DNA of 64,000 nucleotides from Acanthochromis polyacanthus (Eukaryota > Chordata > Actinopteri > Pomacentridae): NCBI RefSeq assembly GCF_021347895.1, contig NC_067120.1:21747361-21811360 (forward strand), in the 5' to 3' direction. Made by a program: the position numbers and the translations under genes. Below, piece after piece: positions 37,413 to 51,126 of this stretch. The notes below the pieces were generated by a model that ran no database searches, was not told the DNA's origin, and saw only the letters and a program-made list of their open reading frames with translations. Numbering within the stretch: the first letter of the stretch is position 1; the number at the start of each line of letters is the position of its first letter.

Positions 37413-38855
37413 GAAGTTATCTTACGCACATGACAACAGCAGATGCTTTGCAGATGTTCAACTCACTGAGTTTTAGACCTGAACAGATCTAAACAGAGTT
37501 ATTGCCTTTAAAATGAGACACTTTCAGTATTCAGTGAGTAAAACAGCTAGCTCAAGACTTCAAGAGGAATCACAGTTCCTGAATATAGTAACAACCCTTC
37601 GCTTGCATTTGGACCAGTTTCTGAATTCACTATTATACCTGCGAAGTTCAGAGTCATCAGCCAACAGCATCCCTGGAAAGCTCAGTAAGTTTCCTCCCTC
37701 ACGTCTGTTTTTCCTACACTGGGGTCGTACAGAGGCAACCTGTCAGGGAACCAGCTTTAAGATTTAAGATAGTTTGCAGTTTATCATCAGTGCGCCTGCT
37801 CTTCCACCCCTGTGCTTCAAGACGGAGTCGTCTGGGAGGTCCTGTCTTTGGTTTCCAACCTATCAATATGGCCGCCAGGGCCTGTCATCAGGATGAAATA
37901 GAAACCCCGGGCCAATCAGGGTTAGAGGGATTAGATGACCGCTGTTGGGCTTTGCAGCTTTCTTTTTCCTCGTTTTACAAAGTCGTTATGTTACTAGGAT
38001 CAGTGACATTTATTTCTATTTTTTTTACTGTCCCCTGGGACAGACGAGCGATATGGGGACACGGGGGTGTGTGTATTATCTGAGAGAAGAAAACTATTTT
38101 TGGGGGATGTGGGTGCAGGTGGAGACACACACACACACATGTGTGTACATGTTCAGGGCCTGAGAGATTTGTGTTTCTACACGTGTGTGTGAAAAGAAGA
38201 AAGGACAGTGTTGCTGTTACACTGGACAGGAAACATAGCCAATACATATGAAATGTGTCCAAAATCAAGTATGTAGAGACATGCATCCCATTCTGTCTAC
38301 AAAAGTCCAAACTCAGTGGTAGTTAAACAAAGGTCAGAGGAGTGTTTCAGATGGACACCTGATACATCCTCAGTTTGCAGAGGAAATGGAGGCTATTTCA
38401 GTATTGAGTTTCTTAGACAAAGAACACGCGAGTGAAGAGATATGGATTTAACATTTTATCTCTCAGACACGTAGGTACAAGGCTCCTTGTGTTTCAAATT
38501 TCATAGTTTTAGTATTTATAGCAGTATCACATCAACCGCGGTTACCAAAGCTATTTGTTTTTATCTTTCAGAGATTTTCACATGAAAAACATGTTATTTA
38601 GCAAAGGAGAAGACTGGTTTTTACAATGATTTTATATTTACTCAAATAGTTGTCTCTTGCTGTTAATATTCAATAGTGTGGGTACATTTTAAGAGGTGTG
38701 TAAGTACTGTAAATGAGCTGTTGATGATCAATTGGTGGTGCTTCAATTCAAATTTTCTCAGTAAAATTTATGAATCCAAAGACCCCGGGACAAAATCTTA
38801 TCATGAACATATCAGAAACGTGTTAACAACATTGTAACAAAGTGAGAAAACTCAC

Positions 38856-38918
38856 CTCTCATTGTGCTCCTGGTACACCAGACGTGACTTCTCCAGCAGG
38901 TACTTTTCTACATACGCT
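38856..38918 (-). CDS. myo9a: myo9a exon (joined residues 32-53)
   Basis: A 63-nt exon after the acceptor gtttatttccag, with donor gtgagt. The first base completes the Gly codon and the last two begin an Arg codon. It encodes AYVEKYLLEKSRLVYQEHNE, the segment after switch I that in myosin IX reads (A)VVEKYLLEKSR. The Tyr at the second position differs from the usual Val. The YQEHNER ending fits IXa; IXb has a different ending. Both splice sites are strong. Confidence 0.94.
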
Positions 38919-39855
38919 CTGGAAATAAACACAAACAGGCACATGAGGTCAGAAGATTTGTTTAACCCTCTGAGATCAGAGAAAAAGCTGCTGATTCTCA
39001 TTTGACATGAAAGGATAGGATCATAGTTTCAGTAGACTGGTGCGTACAGGAACACTGACACTGGTTCTGCGTGCTTTACTGAAGATAATGACACTCTCAT
39101 TGACAAAAGCAAACAAGAGAAACAGTTAGGAGGCAGCACTATGTGATTATATGGCTTCAGTAATTTGTGAAATGAGGCTCAGTAATTACTCTGTCTTAAG
39201 ATAACTTAATAGGTGTATTTGCTTCCTTGTCAGAAAAGGGAAAAAAAGAGCACAGTAAATATTTGATTCAAGTTTACAATACAGCACTAAATCACACAAA
39301 GACTGACAAAGTGCTATTACACAAATGGTTTAAGACGGATTGCCCTTAATAATACAATGTAATTAAGGCATTCACCCATTAATCAAAACACAATATGCAG
39401 ATGTAAGTAAATGTATTGTTCTAATGGTAAATAATCATAATATTAACCACATTACAGCTCAGGCATTTCATGAGTCTTACGTATAAAGTAATACATTAAA
39501 TAAATATTAACTCCATATTATTGCAGATGTTGGTTCCCTTTAATGCAGCAAACTGTGTTGACAGTAACAGTGCTGGCGTATGTGGATGTGTGAATGGTGT
39601 GCCTTTCAGGTTGTATAAATCTCTTCTAAAAACATATTTTTCTAACTTGGCCTATGGCTCAGAGCTGTCTTTTACTGTAAAGCCTGTGTCCTATGTCTTA
39701 TTTTCTGACTTTTACTGTATAACCTGTGTCTTATGGCTTATTTTATACTCGTACTATTTGTATTTTTTTCACAGTGTTGTTTTTAAAATGCTTTAGAAAT
39801 AAAGTTGGATTGGATTGGATGTGTTCTATCTGTATTTGGTAAGTGTGTATCTCAC
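38919..39855 (-). other. Intron of myo9a (0.9 kb)
   Basis: It holds a LINE 3' fragment (about 39520-39822) that stops some 30 bp from the donor of the switch I exon. A TTAACCCTCTGAGATC motif at 38963-38980 resembles the TTAA-family terminus. Confidence 0.85.
39520..39822 (+). repeat. LINE 3'-end fragment with (TTGGA)n tail
   Basis: A frame with RLYKSLLKTYFSNLAYGSEL recalls the last residues of teleost LINE ORF2 (…KSLLKTHLF.LAY). The sequence ends aaatgctttagaaataaag and ttggattggattgga, a typical short-tandem LINE tail. The family was not resolved. Confidence 0.55.
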
Positions 39856-39950
39856 CCCCTGACAGTGCCACTCTCTTGATAGTTGACCTGGATGAACTTG
39901 CCAAAGCGGCTGGAGTTGTTGTTGTGGGCAGTCTTAGCGTTCCCAAAGGC
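39856..39950 (-). CDS. myo9a: myo9a exon: switch I (joined residues 1-32)
   Basis: This 95-nt exon begins in phase 0 after the acceptor ttctcctcag and ends with two bases of a Gly codon before gtgaga. It reads [19 protein letters not shown] and continues to [14 protein letters not shown] is the myosin switch I loop, which contacts Mg-ATP and closes on the gamma phosphate. The preceding residues should be the GPVLE end of the P-loop exon, which is not in this window. It is the most 5' exon found here. The intron before it runs at least 24 kb, to the window edge. Confidence 0.95.
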
Positions 39951-40506
39951 CTGAGGAGAAAATGGAAAGCGTTCTATATCAGCACAGGCATGAGAGGTAC
40001 AGGTACGTGTCGTTCTTCTTTCATTAACAAGCAGCACAGCAAAAAACAGAAACAACCTATAGACATGCCTGAACAATACTAATATTCAACTTTGTAGCAG
40101 AAGGATAAACTACTTATCAGTACATTAAGTGTTCAGGTAAATCTGTCAGTAGCAAAGTCGTTAAAAAAATGCATTTCTTCTGGGAAACGTTTGGATTGGA
40201 ACTGAACTCTGAACCAAAATGAAAAAATGTGTTCGGAGTAGAGGGGCAAGCTACCAATCATGGCACTGTAACAGAGGTCATGAGGCACAGGAAGGGGCCC
40301 GCAAGAGGCACGCAAATACACAATCACACAGCAAAACTCACACTCAGCCATGCACTAAACTGCCAAATTCCAGTGAAGGTAAACAGTGCAGAGCTGAAAA
40401 CAGACACAGTCACTACTTGTGGGAGTCATGAGCATTTCTGCTAACACACAGGGAGCCCATCATTAGAGGCCCCTGGAGGACTCATTCAGGGTCTCATTAG
40501 ACGTCA

Positions 40507-40724
40507 GAGGGGAGGGGAGGAGAGGAGAGGAGAGGAGAGGAGAGGAGAGGAGAGGAGAGGAGAGGAGAGGAGAGGAGAGGAGAGGAGAGGAGAGGAGAGG
40601 AGAGGAGAGGAGAGGAGAGGAGAGGAGAGGAGAGGAGAGGAGAGGAGAGGAGAGGAGAGGAGAGGAGAGGAGAGGAGAGGAGAGGAGAGAGAGGTGAGGA
40701 GAGGAGAGGAGAGGAGAGGAGAGG
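40507..40724. repeat. (GGAGA)n minisatellite-length purine tract
   Basis: About 218 bp of nearly perfect GGAGA units with one slip near 40688-40697. It lies about 560 bp upstream of the switch I exon on the myo9a strand, where it reads as a C/T tract. Open Leu-Ser-Ser-Pro frames are artefacts. Confidence 0.96.
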
Positions 40725-43700
40725 CAAAAGAAGAACCTGAAGAAGACACAGAGATGTAGGAGGAGAGGCAATGGATGTCAGGGGAGATAAGAAAAGATAA
40801 GAGGAGTTCATAAAATGAATAAAGAAAGAGTGGAGCAAAATGAAAAGAGACAAAAACATGAGAAGACAGAAAATGAGGACAGAATAGAAGATCAAAACCA
40901 AACAGAAATGAGAATAGGAAAGATATGTAATAGCAACAGGAGAGCAAGAAAACTCTGAAGTGGAGGAGAAAAGATGGCGAAGGCATAAAGGGGAGGAGCG
41001 AGAAAGCTTAAAGAATAATAAGAGAAAGGTACAAGGGGCACAGCATGAGTCATTAGAGGGAGAGAAACATATTTCACAGTTATGATAAATGACTAAATAA
41101 GACCCAGCAGAGAGAGGGGGAGGGCTGAGGGCAGAGAAGTGCGTGTCAGATAATTGATTGTGGCTGCTAGCTGAATGCTACAGCTCTCGAATAACACTGT
41201 TAAAAAAAGTAAAATCCTGCTCCTGAATCAGGCTTTGATCTCCAAAACGCCCCCTAACACAGCCAACCTGACACACATTTAACAAGCCAATCAGGACAAA
41301 CCAGACGGAAGAAGATAGAAACCAAACAAGATATGAGGTTGATGTTTCCTCTTTATTCTTCAGTGCTTGCTTCCCCTGCCCAACCTTCCCTTGATTCTCT
41401 CTTTCTTCTCTCCAATCCTTGTCCATCTTTCTGTTCTCTCCAGTATACCACGGCTGGGGCATAGTGTGTGCCTGTCTTGCAGGGGTTGAGACACACTGGT
41501 AACCACGAACAGAGAGGCAAAGAGACAGAAGGAGGAAAAAGAGTGAACCGACAGGGAGATCTCTTTCGATTCCCTCAGTCCAAAATGTAAATCGAAACTG
41601 CAATTCGCATGATAATGACAGAGCTTTCATCCTCAATAATTCCTGGATATGAGAGCCATTCTGTGGCAAAACATTTCCAGTTTTGAGTTTTAGGGGAAAA
41701 TCCACTTCCTGAAATGACTGAACCGAGCGTGAAATGAGCCCGTCTTCTAATGGAAACCATCAATGACAATCAAACCACTGCTGGCAGAAAACACAGAGAA
41801 GAGACGAGGAGGGATGCACTGGTATGTTTGTGGGTGTGTGTATATTACAGTGGAAGACACACTGCTGTTGGCATGTGTGTCATGTATGCGGCATGCCATG
41901 TGCAATTTGTGTATGGGCTTTCTGCGCGAGTTTGAAAGAGATTAATGAGCAGGGCGGCAGCGTCTGGATGATTTAGTGGTGAACTCTGTTTCAAGGTCAA
42001 CGCCTGCTGAGACCACAGCACAGCAAAACACACACTGTGAATCACTGATCACTGCACATGTGTGTACGTGTGTGCTAAACATATGAGTGTGTGGATCAGT
42101 GATAAAAGAGAGACAGATGGAGAGAGAGTGAGCAAGCATAACAAAATGAACCTAAACCAAATGTAGTTTTATTTGCTCCGTTTCACTGTGGTCACTATTA
42201 AATAATAACGAGCCATTCTTGGTTGCATTTCACTCCCTTCTTTCTTTTGTCTTATTTCTTGTTACTGCTCTGCTGCTTTGGGCAAAGGCCTCAAAACAAC
42301 ACATGTTTACATTCAGGACATAAAACCCTTCAACAGCTATAATTATGAAGGTAGTAAAGGCAGAAGTCAGGCGATGCTGTAACAGAAAGCCTGTATAGAG
42401 GGGAGGTTGGGGTTTAGTTTAAAATGCAAACAACTTTGTAATGTCAACCCAACCCGTCATAATAATGTTTGCAACTTAAAAGGTTCATCTGAATTTGCAA
42501 ACTGTTGGCCAGGCTAAATGTTTACAGTTTTGTTTTACAAGTAAGCTGCAGGAATTCTCCTGTTTTGTGAATGTGCCGATTGACAAGTTTGGTCTGCATC
42601 TGACAGTGGGCCACAGTGATAAGCGTAGGCAAGTAAATAGAACGATTCCACTACAGCAGAGGCCTGATACTTTCTGCATTGGAGGTGCAAAATCTATATT
42701 ACTGGTCATCAGCCAAATGAGCTTGAAAATAATCAGCACATTGGACATCGATGTCTCTATTATTTACCCAATCCTCAACACTTCCCAAATACTATTACAC
42801 ACATTTTAACTTAACCAAAAGTTTATCATGGAGTGGTCGTATCAGAAGAATAGATTTACTGGTATATTTATAACATCTGAGATAAGGTACTGCATTTATT
42901 TCACATTTAAACACCCACAACGTGAGTAAAATACTATCAAAGACAGACATGCAAATGATGACGGATGAGATAAAGAAAGAAAACTTATTTCACGTTTGCC
43001 TCTGCTTAAACCATGCAGGCTTTCAGGCAACATCCAAAAACAAGGAAGGACACGTTTTCTGTTCCCATACAAGACCAAGACTTAAAAGACTAAATTGTCT
43101 TTTCAATTTAAATTTTAATGACTCAACACAACTGAATTAACCCAGCCTTCACTGCATAGCCTGTGGTGCCATATGGAGACCAGAAATAAGCAACTTAAAG
43201 TGTGCTAAAAACAGCTCAACACAGCGTCCATTTACAACAAATCAAGATACAGTGCTTAGTGGGCCATATGCTAGATTTTATGTTGAAGCAAAATGTGCTG
43301 ACCCCGAGGCTTAAATCCTGCTGCAACACTGCATACTGTATGTGTGTGTGTGTGTATCTTTGGGTTTAAGTTCCAGCGCCATACTAGCAATATGCTAATG
43401 TATGCTTATGTGACGTGAAGCCCCTGTGGGCTCTTCCACGCTGTTCACATTACGTTAGCCAGTTGTTTCCTCAACCGCTGCAGAAATCTTTAGCTGCACA
43501 GCCTCAGAGGAAGCAAGCAGTGGTGCTGCTGCTATTTCAGGACAGGATTTAGTGTTAAGTGTTGAGGGGAGAGGGAAAGATGAAGGCTGTTAATTATCAT
43601 GTCAAAAATGTTCCTCAAAGCAGGGGCTAAAATCGGCTCAAATACTAAGGCTAATAACCTGGTGCTCTCTCTTTTACTTCCTTTCTTTGTCTTTTTCCTC

Positions 43701-44274
43701 AGCACAGCTGCAGTGTTTCCCCACACACTCTCAAAATCATTAGGTGACCTAGATTATGAAAACAAGTGAGATGTGCCAAACCACTGCTGGGCAAGCTTCC
43801 ATTAGCTCGTTTTCTGTTTTTCAGGGAGTGCCGAGTGATTCACATCATTGATAAAGGCTGTAATTCAGTCACATACACAAATCTTCCAAGAGTAAAGGTT
43901 CAGGACCTGTAATTCTATTATCCACTTGTTCCGCCTTCTTAGCAGATTAAAGAAAGCTCAATACCAAAAGGCGGTTCATTTCAACATGACTGTAGACCTT
44001 TGATTTTGCTATTGTTCTAAGTGGGCTGCTTCAAGTGTCAGAACTGTTGCCTGTCCCAACTCCTTCAGCAAGAAGACTCTCTCTGCATCTACAATTGACA
44101 GTTAGCCCCACAGCAGCTGACATATGCCAATAAGTTTCTGGGACCCAGTACTTACCATTGCTTCTAACACTCTCTCTGAGCAGTTATTTGACATAAAAAT
44201 CTCAACAGAATTCACAGCACAGCTCATACTGCACAAACAACACATGTGGGTTCCTTTATAAAATTATCTTTCTA

Positions 44275-44427
44275 AAAATATATATCAAGAAATTCAATTA
44301 GTTTGTTTTTTTTTCCTTTTGTGCCGTTTCCATAGAGGTGCAGGACTTTAGACTGCAGTGCAAAATGAGTCCACAGTGAGTAAAAATTTGACAGGTGCAA
44401 CAATGCCCAGAAACTGCTCAGGGTTTA
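44275..44427 (+). repeat. TTAA-ended repeat family, copy 5 (right part)
   Basis: gtgcaggactttagactgca matches copy 1 (ggtgcaggactttatgttgc), and gcccagaaactgctcagggt matches copy 4. It ends at TTAA, 44424-44427. Confidence 0.45.
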
Positions 44428-46974
44428 AAAGTTAAGATAAGCGTAGTTGGACCACTAGTCTGAGATCTGCCTTTAAAATGGAAGCAAAGCCTGAATGAGA
44501 ATTATTTTGAAATTATGATTTAAAAGTATTTCAGTGGGGCTGCCCCCATTTCATAGTGAATATTTGAGGCTGTAGTTGATAAAGAATTATTTGATAATTT
44601 TGATAAATCACATTATTTTCTATGCTACTGCCAGTGCAACATGATTTAGTGTGTTGGCTTAACCTTGATATTCACCAGCTGCAAAGATAAATACTGTATT
44701 GGTCAGAACACTTACAAATCCAAGGCTGTGTTGTTAGATCTAGCTCCTGGTAAAGTTTCCTTTGAAATCAGCAGGTAGACACAAGTGTCTAGCCTTCCTC
44801 TGCTAATTCACCCTGGCATCCCCAAACCAGAAAACGTTTTGGCATGCAGTCTGCGGGGATCCAGGCAACATTGCACAGTAGTACGGCTGCAGTGTGTCAG
44901 TCCAGCTCATGTACAATCATGTTCTTTGGAGAACCACACGCACAAAGGTTTGTAGCAGATACAGTCAACGGCATCAAGATCTTGGTGGAGACACTAAACC
45001 CATTTGGCTGCTTCATTAAACAACTACAACATGGCACGAGTAGACTGCCAAGTTACACTGCTGATAACATCAGCTACGCCAAATGGCAGTTTTGACAGCT
45101 TCATCACTGGTGAAAGAGCATAGAGCAACTACAAAACTCCTGATCCAGAAATCCCCTTGAAATCATTTGTCATGCAATCAGAGCTGTATGAAAATGGGAA
45201 GACTACTTCATTGTAGCAAATGAAAACCAGAGAACGGAAATATTTCTCCTTTCTCAGATTCAGGGAAAAAATTCAAGAATGTTTCCAAAAGACTATTTGA
45301 GGGATTTACTGCAGCGTGTCACAGCCAAGTCCTCTATCAAAAGGCTTCCCCTTTCAAAGACGTGCCTGGGCTGCTGAGCGACGGTTCACTCCAGAGTGGC
45401 TCATACCAGCCCACTGGACCGTTATTAGCGGATGCTTGTTAGCGTTTGTCAGCCCTATGAGCAGATTGCAGCATAAAACGCACAGTCGCACACAGCGGAG
45501 CTCAGTTAATGTATCTCAACTGGCTGATATTTTTAGATGGCAAAATAGAGGTTATGTTGTTTCATTGTTGTTTGACACAAGCACATATGATACAGTTTGA
45601 GTCTAGGTAGGAAAGCTTATGAGACAAATTGAGGGATGATGCGATGATAAACATGTTTGCGAAATAATTAAATTTCTCTGCTAAATAAAATAGAAATAAA
45701 CAATGTTTTAAAGGTGAGGTGGAGAGTATGTATAGCAGTCACGACATAAAATATAAGCAACAGCACTGGGGGAAAAAAAAAAAAAATCACACAGCACTGG
45801 AGCCATCACTCCATCCTTTCACTATCAATCTTCCACGTGTCCTCCTGTTGAACAACATCTGGAGCAGCAGAAACACCTCGAAACAATCTTTCAGAATGAT
45901 TTCATTGCTGTGTGTGGATTCCCCAGAGGTGCTATCTGAGTCTGCTTATAGAACCCAATGGGGTTTGTTTTTAGGCTTTACTCCTTCACATTTTTCAGCG
46001 GCTCTCGCAGCTCAGGCGAGATGACATCACATTGCATTCCTCTGCTAGCAGGTGCAGCTTGACTTCACATGGCAGGCTGGAAAACAGACTGTGAGTGAGC
46101 GTGTGAGTGTGGTTATGAGGTAGCTTTAACGCTGGCCCTTCTTCTAGGTGTGCAGTCGGGCTTGAAACACCCACTTACACGGGAGAGCAGGTGGTTGTGA
46201 AGAGCTCTGCCCTTTGGAGCAGCAAGCAGTAACACTTCTAGGATGTGAAAAATGACAACATTGTGTGAGTGTGTGTTTGCATTCAGGTCTGCCTTGCTAA
46301 TGTGTTGGAGACCTATTTCAGCACGGACTTTGTCAATTATTATTACGTGCATATGAGCATTTAGAAAGTCCGGGACTGACTGGTTTGTCATGAGCAGCAG
46401 AGAGGTTGACTCAAACAAAAAATGAAGATACAAATATTTGAAGGGAAAAGAGCAACAAATAATAATCATTCTCTCTTGTTTTATTTGATACAAGAGGATT
46501 AATAAATTATTGGGTAAATTTCTTGTAAATGAACTAATGTACACCATATATGTATATCTGAACTGCACTGATCTGTAGTGACTCAGCTAAGTGTTCCTGA
46601 AAATGCACAGCCTGTTGGGTTAGCAACAAAAGGAAAGTGTCATTTGTACCCCACACTATGCAAAACATGGACAAAGATGGACAAGAGAGACCCACTAAAC
46701 CCTCAACATTAAAAGCACAACTACTCCAAGAACAAACTATGAGAAACCGATGCACACCTCTTTGTCAAATGTATAAAGCTGTGTATCTCCAAAACAACAA
46801 GGATTCAAACACTGAGGACAAAGCTCATAAAGGTGGGTCAATCAGATCGTATCTCATCTTTATGAACTGCTTTTAACTTTCTCTCTGTCCTCCGTTTGTG
46901 CCACTTCACAGACTGACAACGTCCACCTTATTGTTCTATAAGTACTTTCAAAGTTTTGCCTCTTGTTTAGCAGT

Positions 46975-47060
46975 TCACCTAAACAGGTTTGAACCACCAA
47001 TCTTGGAACAAGAGGCCTTCACACTCTATCACATGAGCCCACAGCTCCACCTCTTTCCGT
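46975..47060 (-). repeat. tRNA-derived sequence (pseudogene or SINE head)
   Basis: The minus strand reads gtggagctgtgggctcatgt followed by gatagagtgtg, like a tRNA D-arm region, and ggtggttcaaacctgtttag, a perfect box B (GGTTCAAACC). The spacing of about 35-40 nt between them fits tRNA genes. Acceptor and anticodon stems do not pair well, so it is a retroposed or SINE-type remnant rather than a working tRNA gene. Confidence 0.45.
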
Positions 47061-49063
47061 GCTTTTAGTCTTTCTCTCTTTCAGCTTTTTTTAAACTTCA
47101 GACATATGGGATGAGCTCTCCTTTCTAGGAATACAGGATGAAAGGGAGGGAAACGAGGTGAGGACGGAGGAAGAGGAGCACAGGTGCGTAATCCTGACTG
47201 GTCACACAGCAAAGCATGGGCCTCCTCCTAACAGCTAGCATGTGTACAGAGGAAACGGGCAGAGAAACAAAGAAATGTATATAGTATTTGAATAAAGCTG
47301 AAAATATGCACATATTTCACTTGTGCACTCACATTATATGATCATCTAGCACTGCCTTAGTCCGTTCATTTCTTCACAAAAACCACCTCATTTTCTGTTT
47401 GAATGTCATTCAAATGTACACAACTGAACCATTATTATTTCTTCTCTCTTCATTTGTTAAAATTAACTTAAAGAACTGAAATTGAGATAACTTGTTTGTC
47501 TTTCGGTATTATGAGAAACAGTGACAATCTTAACGTAAGAATTCACTATGTTCACTGTCTTAGTTTAGCACATTTATTGAAGTGTAGCTGAGGCTCATAA
47601 TGTTATTAGTTTTGCAGATATTTGCAAACCAAACTGTACAATATCTTGACAAGTAAAATCTGTTATTTAATTATAATTGCTGATGGATCTTGCACCATTT
47701 TTTTTGCGTGGCATATCACTTTAAAGTATTAGTCTCACTAAAAGTCAAAATCGTGCATTTTAGTAGAAGTCAGGTGATTACTAAAGTCATTAGGACACAT
47801 CACCTGCCAGAGATGAAACACCATCTGTGTGATTGATAAAATTTCACAGCTATTCATCTGATGCTGCATTGGATTGAACTCCAGTTTACATTCCCTTTTT
47901 GAATCACCCGTTTATTGATTAAACTGTTACATGCTGGAACTTGAGTGTTAAATCATGTACTTTTTTTTTTTTAGCACATTTCTATTCTACAGCCTGCCAG
48001 CAAATAAATGTACTCTATGTTAAGCTTGACCTGAATCAGATCTGCTGTCATCTATCATTTTGATCACCTACAGAGTCGGTGTAAGATTTCAGATCTGGCC
48101 TCAGCATGGCTCTCCATGTGGGTCTAGTTATTGGCTAATTGTGCTCTGCTATTAGGTGGCACACTCATGTCTCCTGTGGTGAGTGCGAGCCAACATCACA
48201 GCCTAATGACTGGTGCTCGACATGAAACCCCTGCTTGGGAGCACAGTATGATCTGGTTTGACAAATACCTAGTATTTATTGGCTCATTTGAGGACAAGAA
48301 GTTATAAAACTGGGCAATGAGCTGATATTGGCCAGAGGGTCTGCAAAAGTGTATAACAGACATGGATATAAAATATCAAAGTTTTATTCTCAATGTATGC
48401 CGTTGCACCTGAGTGGATTCCACAGATGTTAATATACTTTACAGCACTTAAGGAAGACTTCATGTGTGGACCATTGAAGTAATAGAAATAAAAAACAATT
48501 TAAGGGCAATATTTGGTCATTTGCATCTAACTTCTCATGACATACTGTACAACAATAGTACAGCATCTTCCTTACCTCCAATCAGCTACAGCACTGAATC
48601 CACTTAGAAATGAAGAGAATAATTTGATATCTTGTTATAACAACAGCTGTTAAGGGGTGGGGCACATCAGACAGCAGGTGAGCATTCAGTCCTTTAAGTG
48701 AATGTGTTGGAAGGAAGGAATCATGGACACAAAAGGCTGATGTGAGAGGTAAGCAAAGGCTGAATTATGTGGTCTTATGTCACAAAAGAGCTACTGCAGC
48801 ACTAATTGCTAAAAACCACAATGCTGCTACGATAGAAAGGTATCAGAGTACACAGTGCATCACAGCATTTGGAGCTGTGTAGTTGCAGACCAGTCAGATT
48901 CTGTCCCTGTCCACCACCACAAGCATCTACAGTGGACACACAAGCATCACTGGACCATGTCGCATAGAAAGAGGTGATCTGCTACCTGTTTGCTGACATT
49001 GTTGGCTGATGCTGAGTCCCATCCATGATTTCAACTGATCTTTTTGCGATTCTTCATAAGTGT

Positions 49064-50076
49064 CAGGGCTCCAGACTGCAACTAAATGGTCTAAATTTGG
49101 ACTAAATTTGAGCGAGTGCGAGTAAATTTTTCATCTACTCACGCATGTGTGACCTGTAAATTTGCCGATTTTAAAATTACTATTGAGTTTGGGTTTTTTT
49201 GCTGACAAACTTCTGCTCCACAGTTCAGCCCAGTAGACAGTAATGAGCTAGTTTACCAACCAACATTAACTCCAAAAGAAGAAGAAAGGAGACGAACACC
49301 AAAGAAGAAGAAGGCGAGCGAGGGGGGCAGAAGATGACGGTGAAGCTCCTGATGTTTCGCAAAGCCTTCATTTACGTTCAGTCTTATTTTGAACGCAAAT
49401 TCTCCTTCTTTCCTTCCCTCCTTTCTTGTCCCCATTCCAGCTGCTTCTAAGTTTAGACACCGTTTAGAACCGTTTCTTTCGTCTTTACGTGAATTTTCGA
49501 CTTTTCAGCAGCATCTTCGTCATGTCAAGAAACCTCTTCTTAGAGAAGCACTTCCTGTGCCACTGAATTGGTTAAGAAATAAAAGCCCGTAGCATTAAAA
49601 TACGTCTTCAAAATAAAAGCCTGAAGGGAACGGTTATTTTAACACTAGAAAAACAAAGGCTTGCCAAAATTGATGAACTGATCAACAGACCTTTATAAGA
49701 ATAATTTACATGTGATTCGGTATAAATGCATAACGTGCACATGCATAACACATGCTTGTACTCAGCACAGGGTCTTTTTTATTACAGATTTCATCCGTCG
49801 GAAATGATACAGCAGCCTTGGTGGAGTACTGCACTCTCTGAGTGCTTTTCTTGTTATGTTGTGTCAAGTGCTGCACCAATAACATGTGAATTGAAAACAT
49901 AGTTTCTGCATTTATTGTGCAAGTATTTATCAGTAATACAGTGAAAATGAGAGGAAATGTGAATATTTACTTTGCAAGTCAATTTTAGTGTGTGCCCCTA
50001 AATTTCTGGTTGCGCTCCTAAAGTTTTAAGTTAGGGGCCACTGTGCTCCTAGGAAAAAAGTTAGTCTGGAGCCCTG
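49064..50076. mobile_element. hAT-like element with 14-bp inverted ends, non-coding
   Basis: The ends CAGGGCTCCAGACT (49064-49077) and AGTCTGGAGCCCTG (50063-50076) are exact inverses. The five bases AGTGT flank both sides (49059-49063, 50077-50081). CAGGG ends are typical of hAT elements, whose duplication is normally 8 bp; here only 5 match. The 1-kb interior has no transposase frame, so it would depend on a partner element. Confidence 0.78.
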
Positions 50077-51126
50077 AGTGTTGTGATTTGAATTAGTGGG
50101 TAGTATGTGCTGTGTTTGGGTTGCAAGACAAGCTTTCACCACAACTGAATCCTTGTAAGGGACACAGCTAATGCTGGCTAGATGCCCGCCCTTTCAATTC
50201 TGCAGCACAAACACAGCACAGAGCTGTGCAGAAGCTCTCAGTGACTCAGCAGGCACTAAAATTACATGAATGAAAACCAACATCTAGTGAGCATCAGTGA
50301 GTGTGTTGCAATGGACATAAGTGTCCCAGTTAGAATCAAGTTTTTGACACATCCCATTTGCTCATGTAAACATCACATCTTCATTTTATAAACCTGAATA
50401 AGTCCTTGGCCCTAGTTTTGAGAAAAAGGAATACGCTTGCTGGAATACGCTGACAGAAACTGCAGGTTCTGCTTTAGTCAAGCAACGCAACACAAACAAT
50501 GACGGCAGTGAAAATGTCACAAGTTAAATATACTTGGTTATTTAGATGGAAATCTATTAAATGCTGACCTACTCAAGTCTTTGCCAGAGAGGTTACAGAG
50601 AGCTCTTTCCCAGCATCTATAATCCAGTAAGTCTGTTTCTTCATAATTTATGATTTTAAAGACCTTTTACCAAACACCATTTACCATAAGCTCTATTGCA
50701 AACATAAGTCCATGAGTAAGTGAAGGGGTCACAGTTCACCTCATAATGTCTGTAATAACGACACAGCAAAAACTGCCAAAAGATATCACTTGACTAAAGT
50801 TTGTGCTGCAGTGTACGCAAATTTGTCTTAGAATATGGAAAGAGAACCTCCAGGAAAAGGCGTCAGTTTTCACACAGACTGATAAAAGAAATAAAATTGT
50901 GCATTTACAATGAGTTACAGAGGTGAAAGGCACAGAGGCTAGCAGGAACCTCATGACTCTGTATGTATGCTTGAAGGAGGGGAGTAATCTTGTATCAACA
51001 TGCACTACATGGTTATGATATGCTGCAATCAGCCAGCTGACTATGTGTCTGCTAAAACATCATCTGTCAAAGGTATGTGAACTGCTGCCATCTCAAACAC
51101 TCAAAGGCTGTTTCATCCAAATAAGG

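Larger units (their letters stand above)
34611..38855 (-). other. Intron of myo9a (4.2 kb)
   Basis: It is dominated by a 5'-truncated L2-like LINE (about 36510-37412). A common repeat fragment lies at 35980-36190. Other parts are unremarkable. Confidence 0.82.

Noticed and set aside
40463..40986. Long Leu-Ser-Ser-Pro frames on the minus strand (also 6080-6493 in part)
   Set aside because: They arise from the (GGAGA)n tract. At 6080-6493 only the part at 6335-6469 is a real exon.
41178..41705. 175-codon minus-strand open frame
   Set aside because: Some hydrophobic stretches but no family resemblance. Not contiguous in frame or splice context with the myo9a exons.
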